A stretch of DNA of 64,000 bases from Petaurus breviceps papuanus (GCA_028583685.1 JAMXIF010000045.1:890034-954033), one strand, 5' to 3'; shown: positions 41,990 to 54,112, numbered from the stretch's first letter. Program-made: numbers and translations. Notes: a model not told the origin generated them from the sequence alone.

Positions 41990-43315
41990 AAAATTACTCT
42001 CCAAAATTACAGAAGAGCAGTGAATTCATTGCCCAATCCAATGGCCTTTTCTCAATACTTATCCTTCTTGACTTCTCTTGCAGCCTTTTAACACAATCGC
42101 CCTCTTTTCTTTGAAATCTTCTCTCTAGATTTTCATGTCACTGTTCTCTTCTGGTTCTCCTACCTGTTGAACAGCTCCTTCTCAGTTCACTTTGCTGGAT
42201 CTTCATCTAGGTCATGCATTCTAACCTTGGGTAAATGCCAGGGTTCTGTCCTGGAACCTTTTCTCTTCTCTCTCTATACTATTTCACTTGGTCATCTCAT
42301 CAGCACCAATAAGTTCAATTATCATTTCTATACAGTTGATTCTCAAATCCACTTATCTAGTCCTAACCTCTCTGCTGACCTCCAGTCTCAAATCTCTAAT
42401 TGCTTATTGATCATCTCGAACTGTATAGATTTCCTGTAGACATCTTAACTCCACATGTCCAAAGCTAACCTCATTATTTTTCCCACAAAGATCTCCCCTT
42501 CCAAACTTCTTTATTACTGTCAAACGCACCACAACATTCCCAGCCCTCCAGGGTGACAAACTTGGTATCATCCTCCCCTCTCCATATCCAATCTGATGTC
42601 AAGGCCTGACAGTTTTATCTTGTCACATTTCTTACATATGCCCTCTTCTCTCCTCTGACACTTTCACCACCCTGATGCAAGCCCTCAATACCTCATGGTT
42701 GAATTAATTCACTTGTCTGCTGATTGGCCTTTCTGCCACAAGTCTTTCACCATTCCAATCCATCCCCCACTCAGCTGTCAAAATGAGCATCCTAAAAAAT
42801 ACAGCTCTGTCTTTGTCACCCTTTACTCAATATCACTTCTAAAAATTCTCTTTTTGGCATTCAAAGCACTTGAAAACCTGGAATCCTATCTTTCCATGAT
42901 TTTTATACCTTACACTACTCCCCCAAGTCCCTTACTTCTGTACTTTCTGATCAGGTGATATTCTCATTCCTTGCTCTTCCTTGAATAAGATACTCTTGAC
43001 TTGGAAAAATTTGGTAATTTTCATTTGCTGTCCCCCATGTTTAGAATACCCTCTCTCATCTCTGCTTCCTGGATTCCTTGGCTTCCTTCAAGCCCCACCT
43101 AAAATTTCATCTTCTATCAAAAGTTTTTCTATTGATGATTTCCTATCTATCCTGTGCTTATGTGCACATAATTATTTGCATGTTGCCTCCCCATTTAGAC
43201 AGCAAGCTCCATGAGACAGGGCATGTTTTTTTTATATTTCTTTTTGTCCCCAACACTTAGACCAGTGCCTGGAACATAGCTGGTACAAAGTAAATGTTTA
43301 TTGATTTACTGATAC
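41990..43315 (+). repeat. L2 LINE with reverse-transcriptase and 3'UTR
   Basis: The best-preserved LINE here. The frame at 42167-42439 reads [14 protein letters not shown], then '[20 protein letters not shown]' and '[20 protein letters not shown]', matching the L2/CR1 reverse transcriptase block around the 'YADDSQIYLSSP' motif (here YTVDSQ, catalytic residues lost). The ORF2 C-terminal part follows to about 43120 (gcattcaaagcacttgaaaa) and the 3'UTR ends in 'accagtgcctggaacatagc'. Frameshifts and stops are present. Confidence 0.9.
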
Positions 43316-43968
43316 AGCTTCTGATTCACTTAAACTGTAAAAGTCAAGATAGTGAGGAACTGGAGGGTTTCCAACTTGCCAGACTTGCCAGTACCAAATG
43401 ACTTATTATGGCATACCATTGGTGTATCATTACTGAATATCCTTTCCATGTTGTTATTAAATAAGCTTCTTTTGTTTAAATGTTAGATGATCTATGAATA
43501 TCTCATTGCTTTCTAGTCCTGAAGCTGAACCATTGGACCATCCAAAGTCAGATCTGGCCCAGAGCACTTGGCATTGAGTACAAGATTGGAATGACCTTGT
43601 GGTTGAAGTAGGGGAATTCTGGTGTGGAAGAAAAGGAGACTGATGTGACTGGATCTTGTCTACCTGTCACTTACCAATTCCTATTCTTCTTGCTTCATAT
43701 GGCAAGTCCTCTCAATAACATTGGAAGTGGGCCATGACTGACCTGATAGGCTTAGCCTAACAGGTGCACAAGGAGGTTTATTCAGAGAACGGCTATTCTG
43801 CAAGAGTGATCATTCTCTGGTTGTCACTAATGGTATTAAAAAGCTGGACCACTAATATGAAGAATGAAAAAGCAAATTGTTCACCAACATTCAGCAATTA
43901 GAAATAAATGTAAATGTAATCTTGGTTTTAAAGGACACTGACTAAAGCCAGAGGGGCACTAAGAAGTT
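43316..43968. other. Unassigned
   Basis: No gene or named repeat. Confidence 0.45.
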
Positions 43969-43969
43969 A

Positions 43970-44595
43970 TTTATCAATAGCTATGCACCAAGCACTGTGC
44001 TAGGTATATATAAAGACAAATTATAGATAGATAAATATAGATAGACAAAAGATAGATAGATACACACATATGCATGTGTATATATACATATATGTTCATG
44101 TACATATATAGAGAGAGAGAATTGAAATATAAAGACAAAATTGAAATGGTCCCTGCCCACAAAGCACTTACATTCTGTTAAGGAGATATGTACATATGAT
44201 AGTATTTAGAAAATATATGTAAAATAAATACAAATCATTTGGGGATAAGGATGAATGTCAATAGCAACTAGCTGGAATAAAGAAGAACTTCATGTAAAAG
44301 GTGGAGGTTGAACTGAAACAAAGGATCTGAAGCAGCTGAGGGAAAGAGAGAGCACGTTCCAGGCATAAGGGATGGAGAGTGCTAAGGCGTGGAGACAAAA
44401 GACGCATGTTGGAGATGAAAAACTAGCAAGAAGTTTTGCAAGACCACAGAGTATGGGAAAGGGAGCAAGATATAATAAGACTAGAAAAACGAACCTGAGA
44501 CCAGGTTGTGAAGTGTTTGAAATGCCAAAGAAAGGTGTTTATATTTGATTCTAGAAAAAAATACAGAACTATTGGAATTTATTGAGTAGGGAAAA
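43970..44595 (-). repeat. L2 LINE 3' region
   Basis: 'agcactgtgctaggtatata', 'aggttgtgaagtgtttgaaa' and 'aatttattgagtagggaaaa' in reverse L2 order. A GATA/TA-rich microsatellite (44020-44122) has expanded within it. Confidence 0.85.
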
Positions 44596-44715
44596 TTTCT
44601 CACTGTCTAAGGGAGGGGGGAGGTGAAAAAGGGAGGCAAAAAAATTGGAAATCAAATTTTTTTAAAGGAATCTTAAAAATTGTCTTTACGTGTAATTGGG
44701 AAAAAATAAAATATA
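44596..44715 (+). repeat. L1 3' end
   Basis: 'aaattggaaatcaaattttt' and 'ttacgtgtaattgggaaaaa' match the marsupial L1 3' terminus; strongly 5'-truncated. Confidence 0.65.
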
Positions 44716-45046
44716 TATTTTTAAATAGGATCACAAGATTTCATAACTGATTGGATATACAAGCTGAAGGAGGATGAGTTTTCAAGGCTAATTCTAAGGC
44801 TAATAATCTGGTTTGCTGAAAAGGTGATGGTGCTTCTCTTCAAACCTGTGATATCACTGATGTATAAAAATCTTATTATGGAAACTTCCTTTCTTGATTC
44901 AAATAAACAATTCATATGAAACTTAAGGTCTTAGAAAATTGATCAGAATGTTCAGTTGCCCATGGCCAAGCAGTGTACATAGATAAGTAGTAAAGGCTGC
45001 AACTCTAAGACAATGTAAAAGGCTAAAGGAAAAGAAAAGAGGTCTC
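44716..45046. other. Unassigned
   Basis: No gene or named repeat. Confidence 0.45.
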
Positions 45047-45062
45047 AAAACTTCTGCTTCTT

Positions 45063-45228
45063 GTGGCAGCTAGGTGGAACAATGACTAGAGCACCGGCCC
45101 TGGAGTCAGAAGGACTTGAGTTCAAATCCAGCCTCAGACACTTGACACACTTACTAGCCCTGTGACCTTGGGGAAGTCACTTAACCCCAATTGCCCTGCC
45201 TCCCCCCCTCAAAAAAAAGAAAGAAAGA
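45063..45228 (+). repeat. Short CORE-SINE with target-site duplication
   Basis: 'ggcagctaggtggaacaatg', B box 'gagttcaaatcc', 'aagtcacttaaccccaattg', C run and A-rich tail. Flanks 'aaaacttctgcttctt' (45047-45062) and 'aaaacttccacttctt' (45229-45244) differ at two bases. Confidence 0.93.
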
Positions 45229-45244
45229 AAAACTTCCACTTCTT

Positions 45245-46185
45245 ATAGGCAGTTGGCCAACTGGATGGGTGAACAAGACTAACCTAGAAAACAGGTATAG
45301 ACATAATATGATAGGACCCAGTACCCTAAGTGGTCCCTAAACCACAACTAGCAACCATACAAGTTCTGTGTACTTCTTTTCAATACAGAAAGGGTTCCCA
45401 GTAAAAGTACTCCCTCTACCCACACAACTTACCTTTCTCCAATTTAGTAAATAGTCTTCAAGAGTTGCTGTGACACTCTCAGTTTCTAAGAACTCACTCT
45501 TCTTGAAAAACCTTTAACTTCTTCTAAGATATAAGGGGTAAGACAATTTCCTTCTTCCTTCCCATTTCGCATTCCCCAAATAGAAGAAGCAATGAGGACT
45601 TACAATAGAAGCAAATGGCTCCGAAACAGTTCACTTTCACTTTGGAGGGAGTCCATTACAGTTTCATTGACCTTCTCTAGAGCTACCTAAACTCTCCTTC
45701 ATGTTAACAGAGCCTAGTAGGCAGGGATCTTAAAAAGGCCCCATTTCCTGAGAGCATTGATATTCATTTCATCATATGCATGGATTCAGATCATATGCTT
45801 ATCGACAGCCAGAGAGGTAAAAGGACTATTGGGTACTATGCCCAAACCCCAACCTTCTTTTTTGAGAAGGGGTTTTATTTCTGATTGGTGAAAAGTCATA
45901 ATACCTAGTAAGAAAAGAAAAGCCATTAACTTAAACTCTGTGAAAGGTGGCAGCCCAGACCTGTTAAAAAAATGATGAAAAATCATTAGATACTGAATCC
46001 TAACTCAAATATTGAGCCATAATTCAGATACTGAGAACAGTACAAGACTGGTACATGACCAGTGCCCAACCTTGAGTACCTAACCATTTACTCAACAGTG
46101 CTGGGTAAACACCTGGATATCTGGGAACAAGGTTCGATATTAAGTATAAACTAAAGTATTAGCTAAGACATTAACTAAACAGAAA
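45245..46185. other. Unassigned; may belong to a decayed retrovirus-like element
   Basis: No gene recognised. It adjoins the possible retroviral fragment at 46189-46480 and could be more of it, but nothing diagnostic was seen. Confidence 0.3.
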
Positions 46186-46188
46186 AAT

Positions 46189-46480
46189 CTAAAATATCCA
46201 CCAATCCACAACAAAACATCCTACAGCTCCTCCTCCCTTTGTTTGATGTCTATAATTAACATGGAAATTTTTGGAGGTTTTCACTGGCATTTTCACTGGC
46301 AATTTCACAGGAATTGTCTGGCAGCTGCTCCGGCTTGTCCCTGTTTGTAAGTATTTATAATGATTGATTAAACTCCTATAATCAGTCTGAAGCACATTGA
46401 CCTCTTTCTTTGGTATCAAACTCATTCCAGGGTTATGGGGGAGGTACAGGGTCCCTCAGTCAGGGAATTCCAGGCCTTAT
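46189..46480 (-). mobile_element. Possible endogenous-retrovirus gag fragment (fossil)
   Basis: The minus-strand translation has a basic stretch followed by a glycine-rich GGGAVGCF segment, faintly like the nucleocapsid zinc-knuckle region of retroviral gag. Decayed and broken; family unknown. Weak call. Confidence 0.25.
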
Positions 46481-46488
46481 TTGAATTC

Positions 46489-46666
46489 TTTTGTTTTTGT
46501 TTGTTTTGCTTTTTTTTTTTGAGGGGGGAAGGCTGGACAATTGGGGTTAAGTGACTTTTCCAAGGTCACACAGCTAGTAAGTGTTAAGTGTCTTGAAGCC
46601 AAATTTGAACTCAGGTCCTTCTGACTCCAGGGCTAGTGATCTATTCACTTCACCACCTAGCCATAC
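46489..46666 (-). repeat. Short CORE-SINE with target-site duplication
   Basis: T run, 'ggttaagtgacttttccaag', 'atttgaactcaggtccttct' and 'cttcaccacctagccatacc'. Flanks 'ccttatttgaattc' (46475-46488) and 'ccttacttgaattc' (46667-46680). Confidence 0.93.
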
Positions 46667-46734
46667 CCTTACTTGAATTCCTTAGGGAATATAACTACAT
46701 AATCTAACCTTCTTGTGAAGAAAAAGATTTTCTG

Positions 46735-47180
<446 letters not shown>

Positions 47181-47289
47181 TTTCTGAGTTCATAGGATAC
47201 ACACACACACACATATTTCTTGGATAACATTAGCATTGAGAGTTCCTTAACAGTTAACTCAAAGTTTAGGGTTCCTGATTTCAAAAGAG

Positions 47290-47490
47290 CACCTAAACCT
47301 GGAGTCTGAATTTGTTTTCCTTTTTTATTTTGTTTTGCTGTTTTGTTAGAGTTTTTTGATAATTGTACTTCAATATAATTAGTTTTCTTCGTAACTCTAT
47401 GTCCTTTATTTTAGGCACTTAAAAATCTTATTTTGAGAAGGGATCCATAGGTTTCACCATGCTACCAAAAAGGTCTAGGACACACACACA
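47290..47490 (+). mobile_element. hAT-like non-autonomous DNA transposon, one end
   Basis: 'gttttttgataattgtactt', 'gagaagggatccataggttt' and 'tcaccatgctaccaaaaagg' match the copy at 54113-54318. Same family as 50487-50680 in the other orientation. Confidence 0.6.
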
Positions 47491-48355
47491 AAAAGTAAAA
47501 GATCCTTGTTCCAAAATGATTTCCTCATGCAACATATTCCTAGAAGAAAGAAGATAACAGTGTACCTTCTTCCCTCCATCACATCCTACTTAGAGGGTAA
47601 AGAATACATTTATGAGTCTCAAAGATAAAAGGAAGAAAAAGAAAGAATTATGATAACAGTAGGACGTGTTGAAGAAATATGCTACCAGAAAAGGAGGCCT
47701 GCCTATGAGACAACAGAAGAGAAGGGGCCTGTGAATTCATTATTGAATGAGATAAGAGGGCACCACTAAGCAATAGCTTAATTTCCAGCAGGAAGTAACA
47801 CTGAGTAATGGCTTCCTGTCACACCCATACATTACACAGAAAATATTCATCCAAAAGAAACTATACCTTATAAGACCAAATAAGAACATGTCTGGGGGGA
47901 CAAGCACACTGACCTCAAGAGAAAACATCAGACACTCTGTAGCATGGGAAGCATGTGCTCCCCAAATGTGGGCCTTTCAACACAAATGCCTTGTCCACAC
48001 ATCTCCCCACCCCGTCATACTTGCCTCTTCATGCCTGCTCCTTAAGTGAGCTCACTCTTCTTCCTAATGTTTGGTATATTTGTGAGACATTTTATCCCAC
48101 TTTTATGGGAGAAATGTTTTATTTCTCCTTTTTAATATGCTATTTCATTAAATGCCTTTGCTTTGGATTAATATGTCTGGATGGAAAGTAAAAGCCATCA
48201 CGATGGTAGGGGCTTGTGAGCTATGGTTCTGAAAGGGTGTGGAACTGCAGAGTACCTTGAACTTGAGTAGTCTTTTCTGAGGAAACCATGTGTGATCTAG
48301 GAGTGTATGTCTCAAGATGAGCATGTGTTACTAATGACTCACATAGAAAAAATTA
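47491..48355. other. Unassigned; LTR-like tail possible
   Basis: Around 48143-48180 'tcattaaatgcctttgcttt' looks like an LTR polyadenylation region, so 47665-48260 might be a worn solo LTR (fossil). Boundaries and flanking repeats were not found. Confidence 0.3.
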
Positions 48356-48359
48356 CCAC

Positions 48360-48430
48360 ACTATGTTTCTTCACCTATAAAACAAGTGTTAGATCAAATG
48401 ATCAACCTGTAAGATCTACAATTCCTCCGT
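48360..48430 (+). repeat. MIR-type fragment
   Basis: 'tttcttcacctataaaacaa' then 'gatcaaatgatcaacctgta'. Confidence 0.5.
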
Positions 48431-49380
48431 TCTTAACACAGGCTGATAATTCACAGCAATGACTGACAGGATTATGTTCATGGAATAAAGCAAGAAATCT
48501 TCATCATCTGGAGGTCTGCTACATAGACCATTTTCAACACATGTCAAATTTTTAAAAGTATAGTCTTCATAGAGGCCATGATGGCTTTTCACATACTCTC
48601 AGAAGAATTTACCATTTAATAAACAACTTTCTAATTGATAATTACACAAGATACTGCTTAGATTATCTTGGATCTATTTTCTTCAGTGGTTCAACCACCA
48701 ACCACTACTAATCTAACCAACCAATGAACCATAATAAAAATGTGACTATTTTTGTCCGTGACTCAGACATTTTCACTGAACTCAGTACATTTCAAAATTC
48801 CATTTCTATGTGTGTTCTTCATCCTGAGGTTTCTAAGTTAAGGTGAAAACAAACCCCATTAATTGTTTTCAGACACACAAATTTGCTTAGGCAGCAAAAA
48901 GTGAAAAAAAATCAAAGGACTCTTTGCTTTCCAACTTTGAGTACTTCATAGGAGAGGCGCCTATAAATCTATTTAATCCAAATAAATCTGTTACACATCA
49001 GTCTGGAATAATTACCTAGGCCCCATTCATGCAGAGCTTGGCCTACTACATTCAGCCAAGTCTTGGCTATCTCCATTTACTTAACTCACACTTATCACAA
49101 CCATACCACAGAGCTCAACAAGGGGAGAGGGTGGGCTGTTTTAGGAGAAAGTGATAGAAAACGAAGTAATTCTTCCTATCTTTGGAATCCATAATCATGA
49201 CTGTAGAGTTTATTAATGCCATTCATTGAGTCTGTGAGGGAGTCTTGAGGGTACAATTTTGAAAAAGCAAAGTGCTTGTCTTTTAATATATCCATTAATG
49301 GTTAATGCATTCCATAATGGGTAATGTGTGTCTCCTGATAATTCTGACCAAAATGACCCTTCCCTTCTCATAGTATTTCA
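48431..49380. other. Unique-looking DNA, possible conserved non-coding element
   Basis: No repeat recognised. 48930-49110 has unique composition. No gene signal. Confidence 0.35.
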
Positions 49381-49383
49381 AGT

Positions 49384-49530
49384 CTATAATGATATAGTGG
49401 ATGGAGTACCAGCCTTGAAGTAAGGAAGATCTTAGTTTGAGACCTACCTCTGATATATATTGACTTTGTGACCCTAAGCAAGTTATGTAATTTTCCAATA
49501 TCCCAAGCAACTCTCTAAAATTATAAGAAG
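49384..49530 (+). repeat. THER1-like SINE
   Basis: 'gatatagtggatggagtacc', 'gtgaccctaagcaagttatg' and 'caactctctaaaattataag', forward. Confidence 0.75.
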
Positions 49531-49534
49531 AAGA

Positions 49535-50220
49535 GAAGTCCATCTAGATCAGGACTATACAATCAAACCATATCTAGATCCAAAAACAGGTCATGACTAT
49601 AGACACAGTAACTCATGCTGGATTTATTATTATTTGATACAACTTCAGTGATGTATCATTCCTCTATTTTAATTAATGCAGATACAAATGTTGAAAATGA
49701 TATTTTAAATGAAGCAAAAGTAAGATAAGGTGAAAGTATCTATTTAGTTTTAATGGGATATTATGTTATATCTGAAGCTATCAAACATACTCTGTTAGGC
49801 ATGATAGGATACCTGGGAAATATATGAATTAGAATATTATCATAGACTTGCTTTTTTAGAAAATGGAGCCCCAATTCTTAAGTGAGGTGCCTGGGAGCTT
49901 CACAGACACCCCACAATTATCTGCCTTCTTCTCCCCTCCCAACATGTCAACTGAAGAAATGGAGCACAGAAAACATGCCAGAAAGGGGATATTACAGGTG
50001 CCCTTGTCTGAGACTTACTTGAATTAATTCTTCTCTGTCTACAATTAAACAAAACCTGTCCTGTGGCAAAAGCGTTAATACCAAGAAGTCATCATCACCC
50101 CTTGTCCTGTCTCTGCATTGATCTACCTATCCATCCATCCATAAAGCTATTTATTGTCATTTATATATTTATTCAGATATCTCTTTATTTATATATTTAC
50201 TTATTGACATCTATCTCCAT
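49535..50220. other. Unassigned
   Basis: No gene seen. Short ATCC/ATTT-rich simple sequence at 50110-50235. Confidence 0.45.
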
Positions 50221-50237
50221 TAATTTATCAATTTTCA

Positions 50238-50302
50238 ACCTTGGGCAAGTCACTTAACCCCAATTGCCCTACCTTCCCCCCTCCAAAAAGAAAAAAAATA
50301 TA
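50238..50302 (+). repeat. 5'-truncated short CORE-SINE (65 bp) with 17-bp duplication
   Basis: Only the 3' part remains: 'gggcaagtcacttaacccca', C run and A-rich tail. Identical 17-bp flanks (taatttatcaattttca) at 50221-50237 and 50303-50319. Confidence 0.93.
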
Positions 50303-50486
50303 TAATTTATCAATTTTCATTCACATTCATTTATTCTTTTTCTACCCATCTATTCATGCCTTCATCATTTTATTAATTTTTTGTTTATTTATAGGTAGAA
50401 TTTATTTCATTGTAGAATGTTTTCTATTAGCAAACTCCTTCTTTGAATACAGGTCTGGCCCTCTTCTCCAACCAATAGTCTTAAAG

Positions 50487-50680
50487 AAGAGGGTTCTTAA
50501 CTTTTTGTGTGTTTGGCTAAGCCTATGAATCCCTACTCATGATAATGATTTTTTAAAATTCATAATTGAAGGAAATGCCAAATTTGAGTTAGAGGTTAAC
50601 AAAAATGAGGATATAATTTCCCTCTATCCAAGGTCAAAGACTCCCTGAAATCTATCCATATACCAAAGGGACTTCATAGA
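50487..50680 (-). mobile_element. hAT-like non-autonomous DNA transposon
   Basis: 'gagggttcttaactttttgt' with 'ggctaagcctatgaatccct', 'aggaaatgccaaatttgagt' and 'agactccctgaaatctatcc' is the reverse of the family seen at 54113-54318, with more internal sequence. Confidence 0.65.
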
Positions 50681-50696
50681 GAGGTCAGAGAGAGAT

Positions 50697-50960
50697 ATTA
50701 TTAAATATTTACCAACCCACTAAGTTCTAAGACTACAAATACAAATAAAATGAAACAGTCCCTACCCTCAAACTGTTTATTCTTAATGGAAGACTACAAC
50801 ACATAAAAGGGATGAAAAGAGGAAAGGGGTAAGAAGGTGCTGAAAGAAGGCAAGGTGTAAAAATCTGGGGAGTCATAAGTAGAGTTGGGTTTGAAGTGAG
50901 AATGGCCTGGACAGTTCTTCAAATGAAAGTTACAGATAGGGACTCCTAAAATGGAGAAAG
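50697..50960 (-). repeat. L2 LINE 3' fragment
   Basis: 'cagtccctaccctcaaactg' and 'aaaaatctggggagtcataa' in reverse L2 order; worn. Confidence 0.6.
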
Positions 50961-51224
50961 GGACCATAAGGGCAGAGGTGGAACTAGTCTAGAGTAAAGC
51001 CCAATTCAATGTGAATCACTTTCTTTGGGACTGTTGTAACAAAAATAATCACCCAATGGCTGAGTATCTGTTAATCAGCCTCTTCAAATTCAAAAATCAG
51101 TCCTTTGTCAATGTACTTAGTTTGCTGATGGGCCCACACTTGACAACTTTACGAGTTAAGAGAGTCCTCCAAGGTATGATGAGTTATGTTATACAACTAC
51201 TTTAATATATATATGAAAGCAGAT

Positions 51225-51417
51225 TAATGTGGTGGATAAAATTCTGGCCTGACGGGGGCAGACCTGGGTTCAAGTCTGATACATACTGGATGTGAGACTC
51301 AGGGAAAGGGATTTAACATCTCCAGGGTCCGAGGCAATTCCCTAAGAAAATTTCAAATTACAGAACAGTTGCTGATCAACATTGAGGGAAAGAGTTTCCT
51401 CATTAGGAGCTTCCTAT
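51225..51417 (+). repeat. THER1-like SINE, first part (split)
   Basis: 'gacctgggttcaagtctgat', 'aacatctccagggtccgagg' and 'gggaaagagtttcctcatta' lead to 'gcttcctata', where it stops. The expected continuation 'ccaatgaaatcataggtctg' is found at 52212-52231. Confidence 0.75.
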
Positions 51418-51672
51418 AACTTGTTGAGCTGCTTCAGTCATGTCTGACATGTCTGACATGTCAAAATTTGGCGTTTTCTTGACAAAGATACCAGAGTGCT
51501 TTGCCATTTCCTTTTCCAGCTCATTTTACGGATGAAGAACTGAAGCAAACGGTATTAAGAGACTTCGCCAGAGTCCACAGCCAGTAAGTGTCTAAGGCCA
51601 GATTTGAACTCAGGAAGAGGAGTTTCCCTGATTCTAGTCCTAAGACCTTATCCACTGTACTGTAGCTATCCC
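51418..51672 (-). repeat. MAR1-like CORE-SINE
   Basis: 'cttcagtcatgtctgacatg' to 'tatccactgtactgtagcta' in reverse order, part of an insertion into the THER1-like SINE. Confidence 0.88.
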
Positions 51673-51953
51673 ATATGATATATAATAAGTTTTAATTTAT
51701 TAAAAGTTAAAATGACACCATTGGTATACCATGTATGTACATGTGTGTACATGCATATGTATGTTTGTATATGTATTAGATTTGTTTTTGTGTTATGTGT
51801 GGCTCTCTGTTATATATATATATATATACAGACACACATATATTATATATACATATATGTGTAGGTGAATTGTGTGTATATACTATATATATATGTGTGT
51901 GTTACATATATTTGTGTGTAGATCGATCGATAGATAGATGGATGGATGGATAG

Positions 51954-51997
<44 letters not shown>

Positions 51998-52008
51998 GAT
52001 AGATAGAT

Positions 52009-52075
<67 letters not shown>

Positions 52076-52202
52076 TAGATAAATACACACACATGATAGT
52101 AGGGACCCAATACTCTATCCACTATATCATGTGGTTGCCCAATTCCCTTAAAAGCTAACTTTTGTCTAAAGTTTTAAAATTTCCAATATATTAATTCATT
52201 AG
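51673..52202. repeat. Shared unknown segment and TA/GATA microsatellites
   Basis: 51672-51745 matches 34878-34965. It is followed by TA/TG runs (51722-51900) and a long (GATA)n at 51921-52075. At 52106-52141 a second SINE head fragment appears (tactctatccactatatcat; 'gtggttgccc'). Confidence 0.75.
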
Positions 52203-52235
52203 ATTATATATGCCAATGAAATCATAGGTCTGGAC
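52203..52235 (+). repeat. THER1-like SINE, tail (split)
   Basis: 'ccaatgaaatcataggtctg' followed by 'gaccc' is the 3' tail expected after 51417. Confidence 0.7.
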
Positions 52236-53310
52236 CCAAAAAAGTTTCACGCAACATACTCTGATATAAGAATGATGCACGTTGGTATCATGAAGCTGCT
52301 AGCTGTTTCTTCATTCCCCATCTCTTCTTCCATACACATCGTATGCCCTGGTGATAGTAAATCTTTCTTTACTCAGATTTCAGCATCCCACGTTCAAAAG
52401 GATCCTTACAAGTACGTCAGTGCATGGACAGGTTTGGGATGACAGAGTCTGAGGTTGATAATTTACTGCTTCCAATTTCCATCCTGTGCTCATGGATAAT
52501 GTTTGCAGATTGAGAAAACGGCCGTGAGTAAGTAACCCACCTGGCTCCACTTATCCCCCTTTCAAATTAAGGGCAACCCAAAACCTTCATCTTTAGCTTT
52601 TAAACATTTCACACAGACCCATTTAGAAAATTTATTGTGGCTTTAAAGGGACTTGACTTTTTCATTCCTTATGCCCTACTATAAAAACCAGCATGGTACC
52701 TGCAGGCCAGATGGCCAGGGGAGCCCAGGCCAAAAAGTTCGAGATTTCCTATTTGGATTCTCCTCTGGAGAATACATATCCGATTAGGTTGATCTTAAAT
52801 GAAAACTAAGGCCAGGAGAAGCCATCATCCTGAGCACCAACAGCATTTTCCTCCATCAGGGTTCCCAGTGTAAATAAGCTTTGAACTGCCAGATCCACAC
52901 GGATGTTGGGGCTGGCTTAAAACATCATAGAGTCAACATGACGACATGTTGGCTGGGACCCAGAAATTTTTTAATCAGCAGAAGCTGCAAGTGTACAAAA
53001 CAGATTCAAATGGTGCTTTATTTAACAGTGTCAGAGCTTTCCTGTCAATGAAATGAGTCATGCTAACTAACATGCATCACTGTCAATCGTGAGATGCATT
53101 GGTAGCCTTCACCAGCCTGAGAGTACCTGCCATCTGAATAAAGTCTGTGAGGAATGGTGCTAAATGGGACATTCATCCCCTGCCTGGAGATGAGCAAATG
53201 TTCTCTCAGTTTTCCAGAAGAAAGTAAATATCTCACGTATTGGGCCAACGAAGTTGACTTTAATTCCTGGTGAAATTTTAAAATGCTTGTGTGTATCCAG
53301 TATTCATCAC
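52236..53310. other. Unique-looking DNA, possible conserved non-coding element
   Basis: About 1.1 kb with no recognised repeat and balanced composition. Short open frames only. Confidence 0.4.
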
Positions 53311-53312
53311 TA

Positions 53313-53650
53313 AAGGTAAGTAGGTGGCACAGAGGATAGAGTGCAGTCAGGAAGATCTGAGTTCAAATCCAGCCTCAGATACTTATGACCTGTCACTTAA
53401 AGCAACTCTCTTTTGCCTCCATTTCCTCATTCATAAAATTGGGATAATAATAGCACCTACCTCATAAGGCTGCTGTATGACCCTGGGCAAGTCACCTAAC
53501 TTCTGCCTTCCTTGGTTTCCTTTTCTGTCAAATGAAGATAATAATAGCATATACTTCTTAAGATTGGAGATAATAATTGTAAAGTGCTTAGTATAGAGCC
53601 TGAGCACCATATAAATGCTAGCTATCATTACTATTGTTATGATCATTATT
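53313..53650 (+). repeat. Two fused MIR-type units
   Basis: First unit: 'taggtggcacagaggataga' to 'agcacctacctcataaggct'. Then a second partial unit starts mid-element (tatgaccctgggcaagtcac) and ends 'ataaatgctagctatcatta'. Forward strand. Confidence 0.8.
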
Positions 53651-53861
53651 TATGAACAGCATCAAGAGGAAGCTGAGTATAATTCAGTTGATAGCCATTG
53701 CTTGTTCCAATTCTGTTACATTTGTTTGTTTCTTTTAATATTATGAATGCTAGAAGGGCAGAGAATATAGTCAATATTGACAATTGAAGACATTTTTAGA
53801 AACACACATACACACACGAGTTTCACTATCCACAAGCTAAACATGCTCTCTCGAGCTCTTA

Positions 53862-54006
53862 CTCTCTCTCTCCCTGTCTCTCTCCCTCTTCTTCTCCTGC
53901 TCCCTCTCTCTTCCTCCCTCCTCCCTCTCTCTCCCCCTTCCTTCCCCCTCTATATATATGTATATATACACACATATATACAAACATATACATACACACA
54001 CATAAA
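53862..54006. repeat. (CT)-rich and TA/CA microsatellite
   Basis: CTC/CCT-rich tract to about 53951, then TA and CATA repeats. Confidence 0.9.
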
Positions 54007-54112
54007 TAGATGCATCTACAATGAACCCTCATGTTTGCAAAGTGCTCCCCTCATCATCAACTCATTTGAGCTTCATAATACTCAATTATAGACTAATACA
54101 ATAGTCAGTTCT

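Noticed and set aside
51843-52094. Regular spaced repeat resembling an array
   Set aside because: Pure GATA tetranucleotide repeat, not a CRISPR array; this is eukaryotic nuclear DNA.
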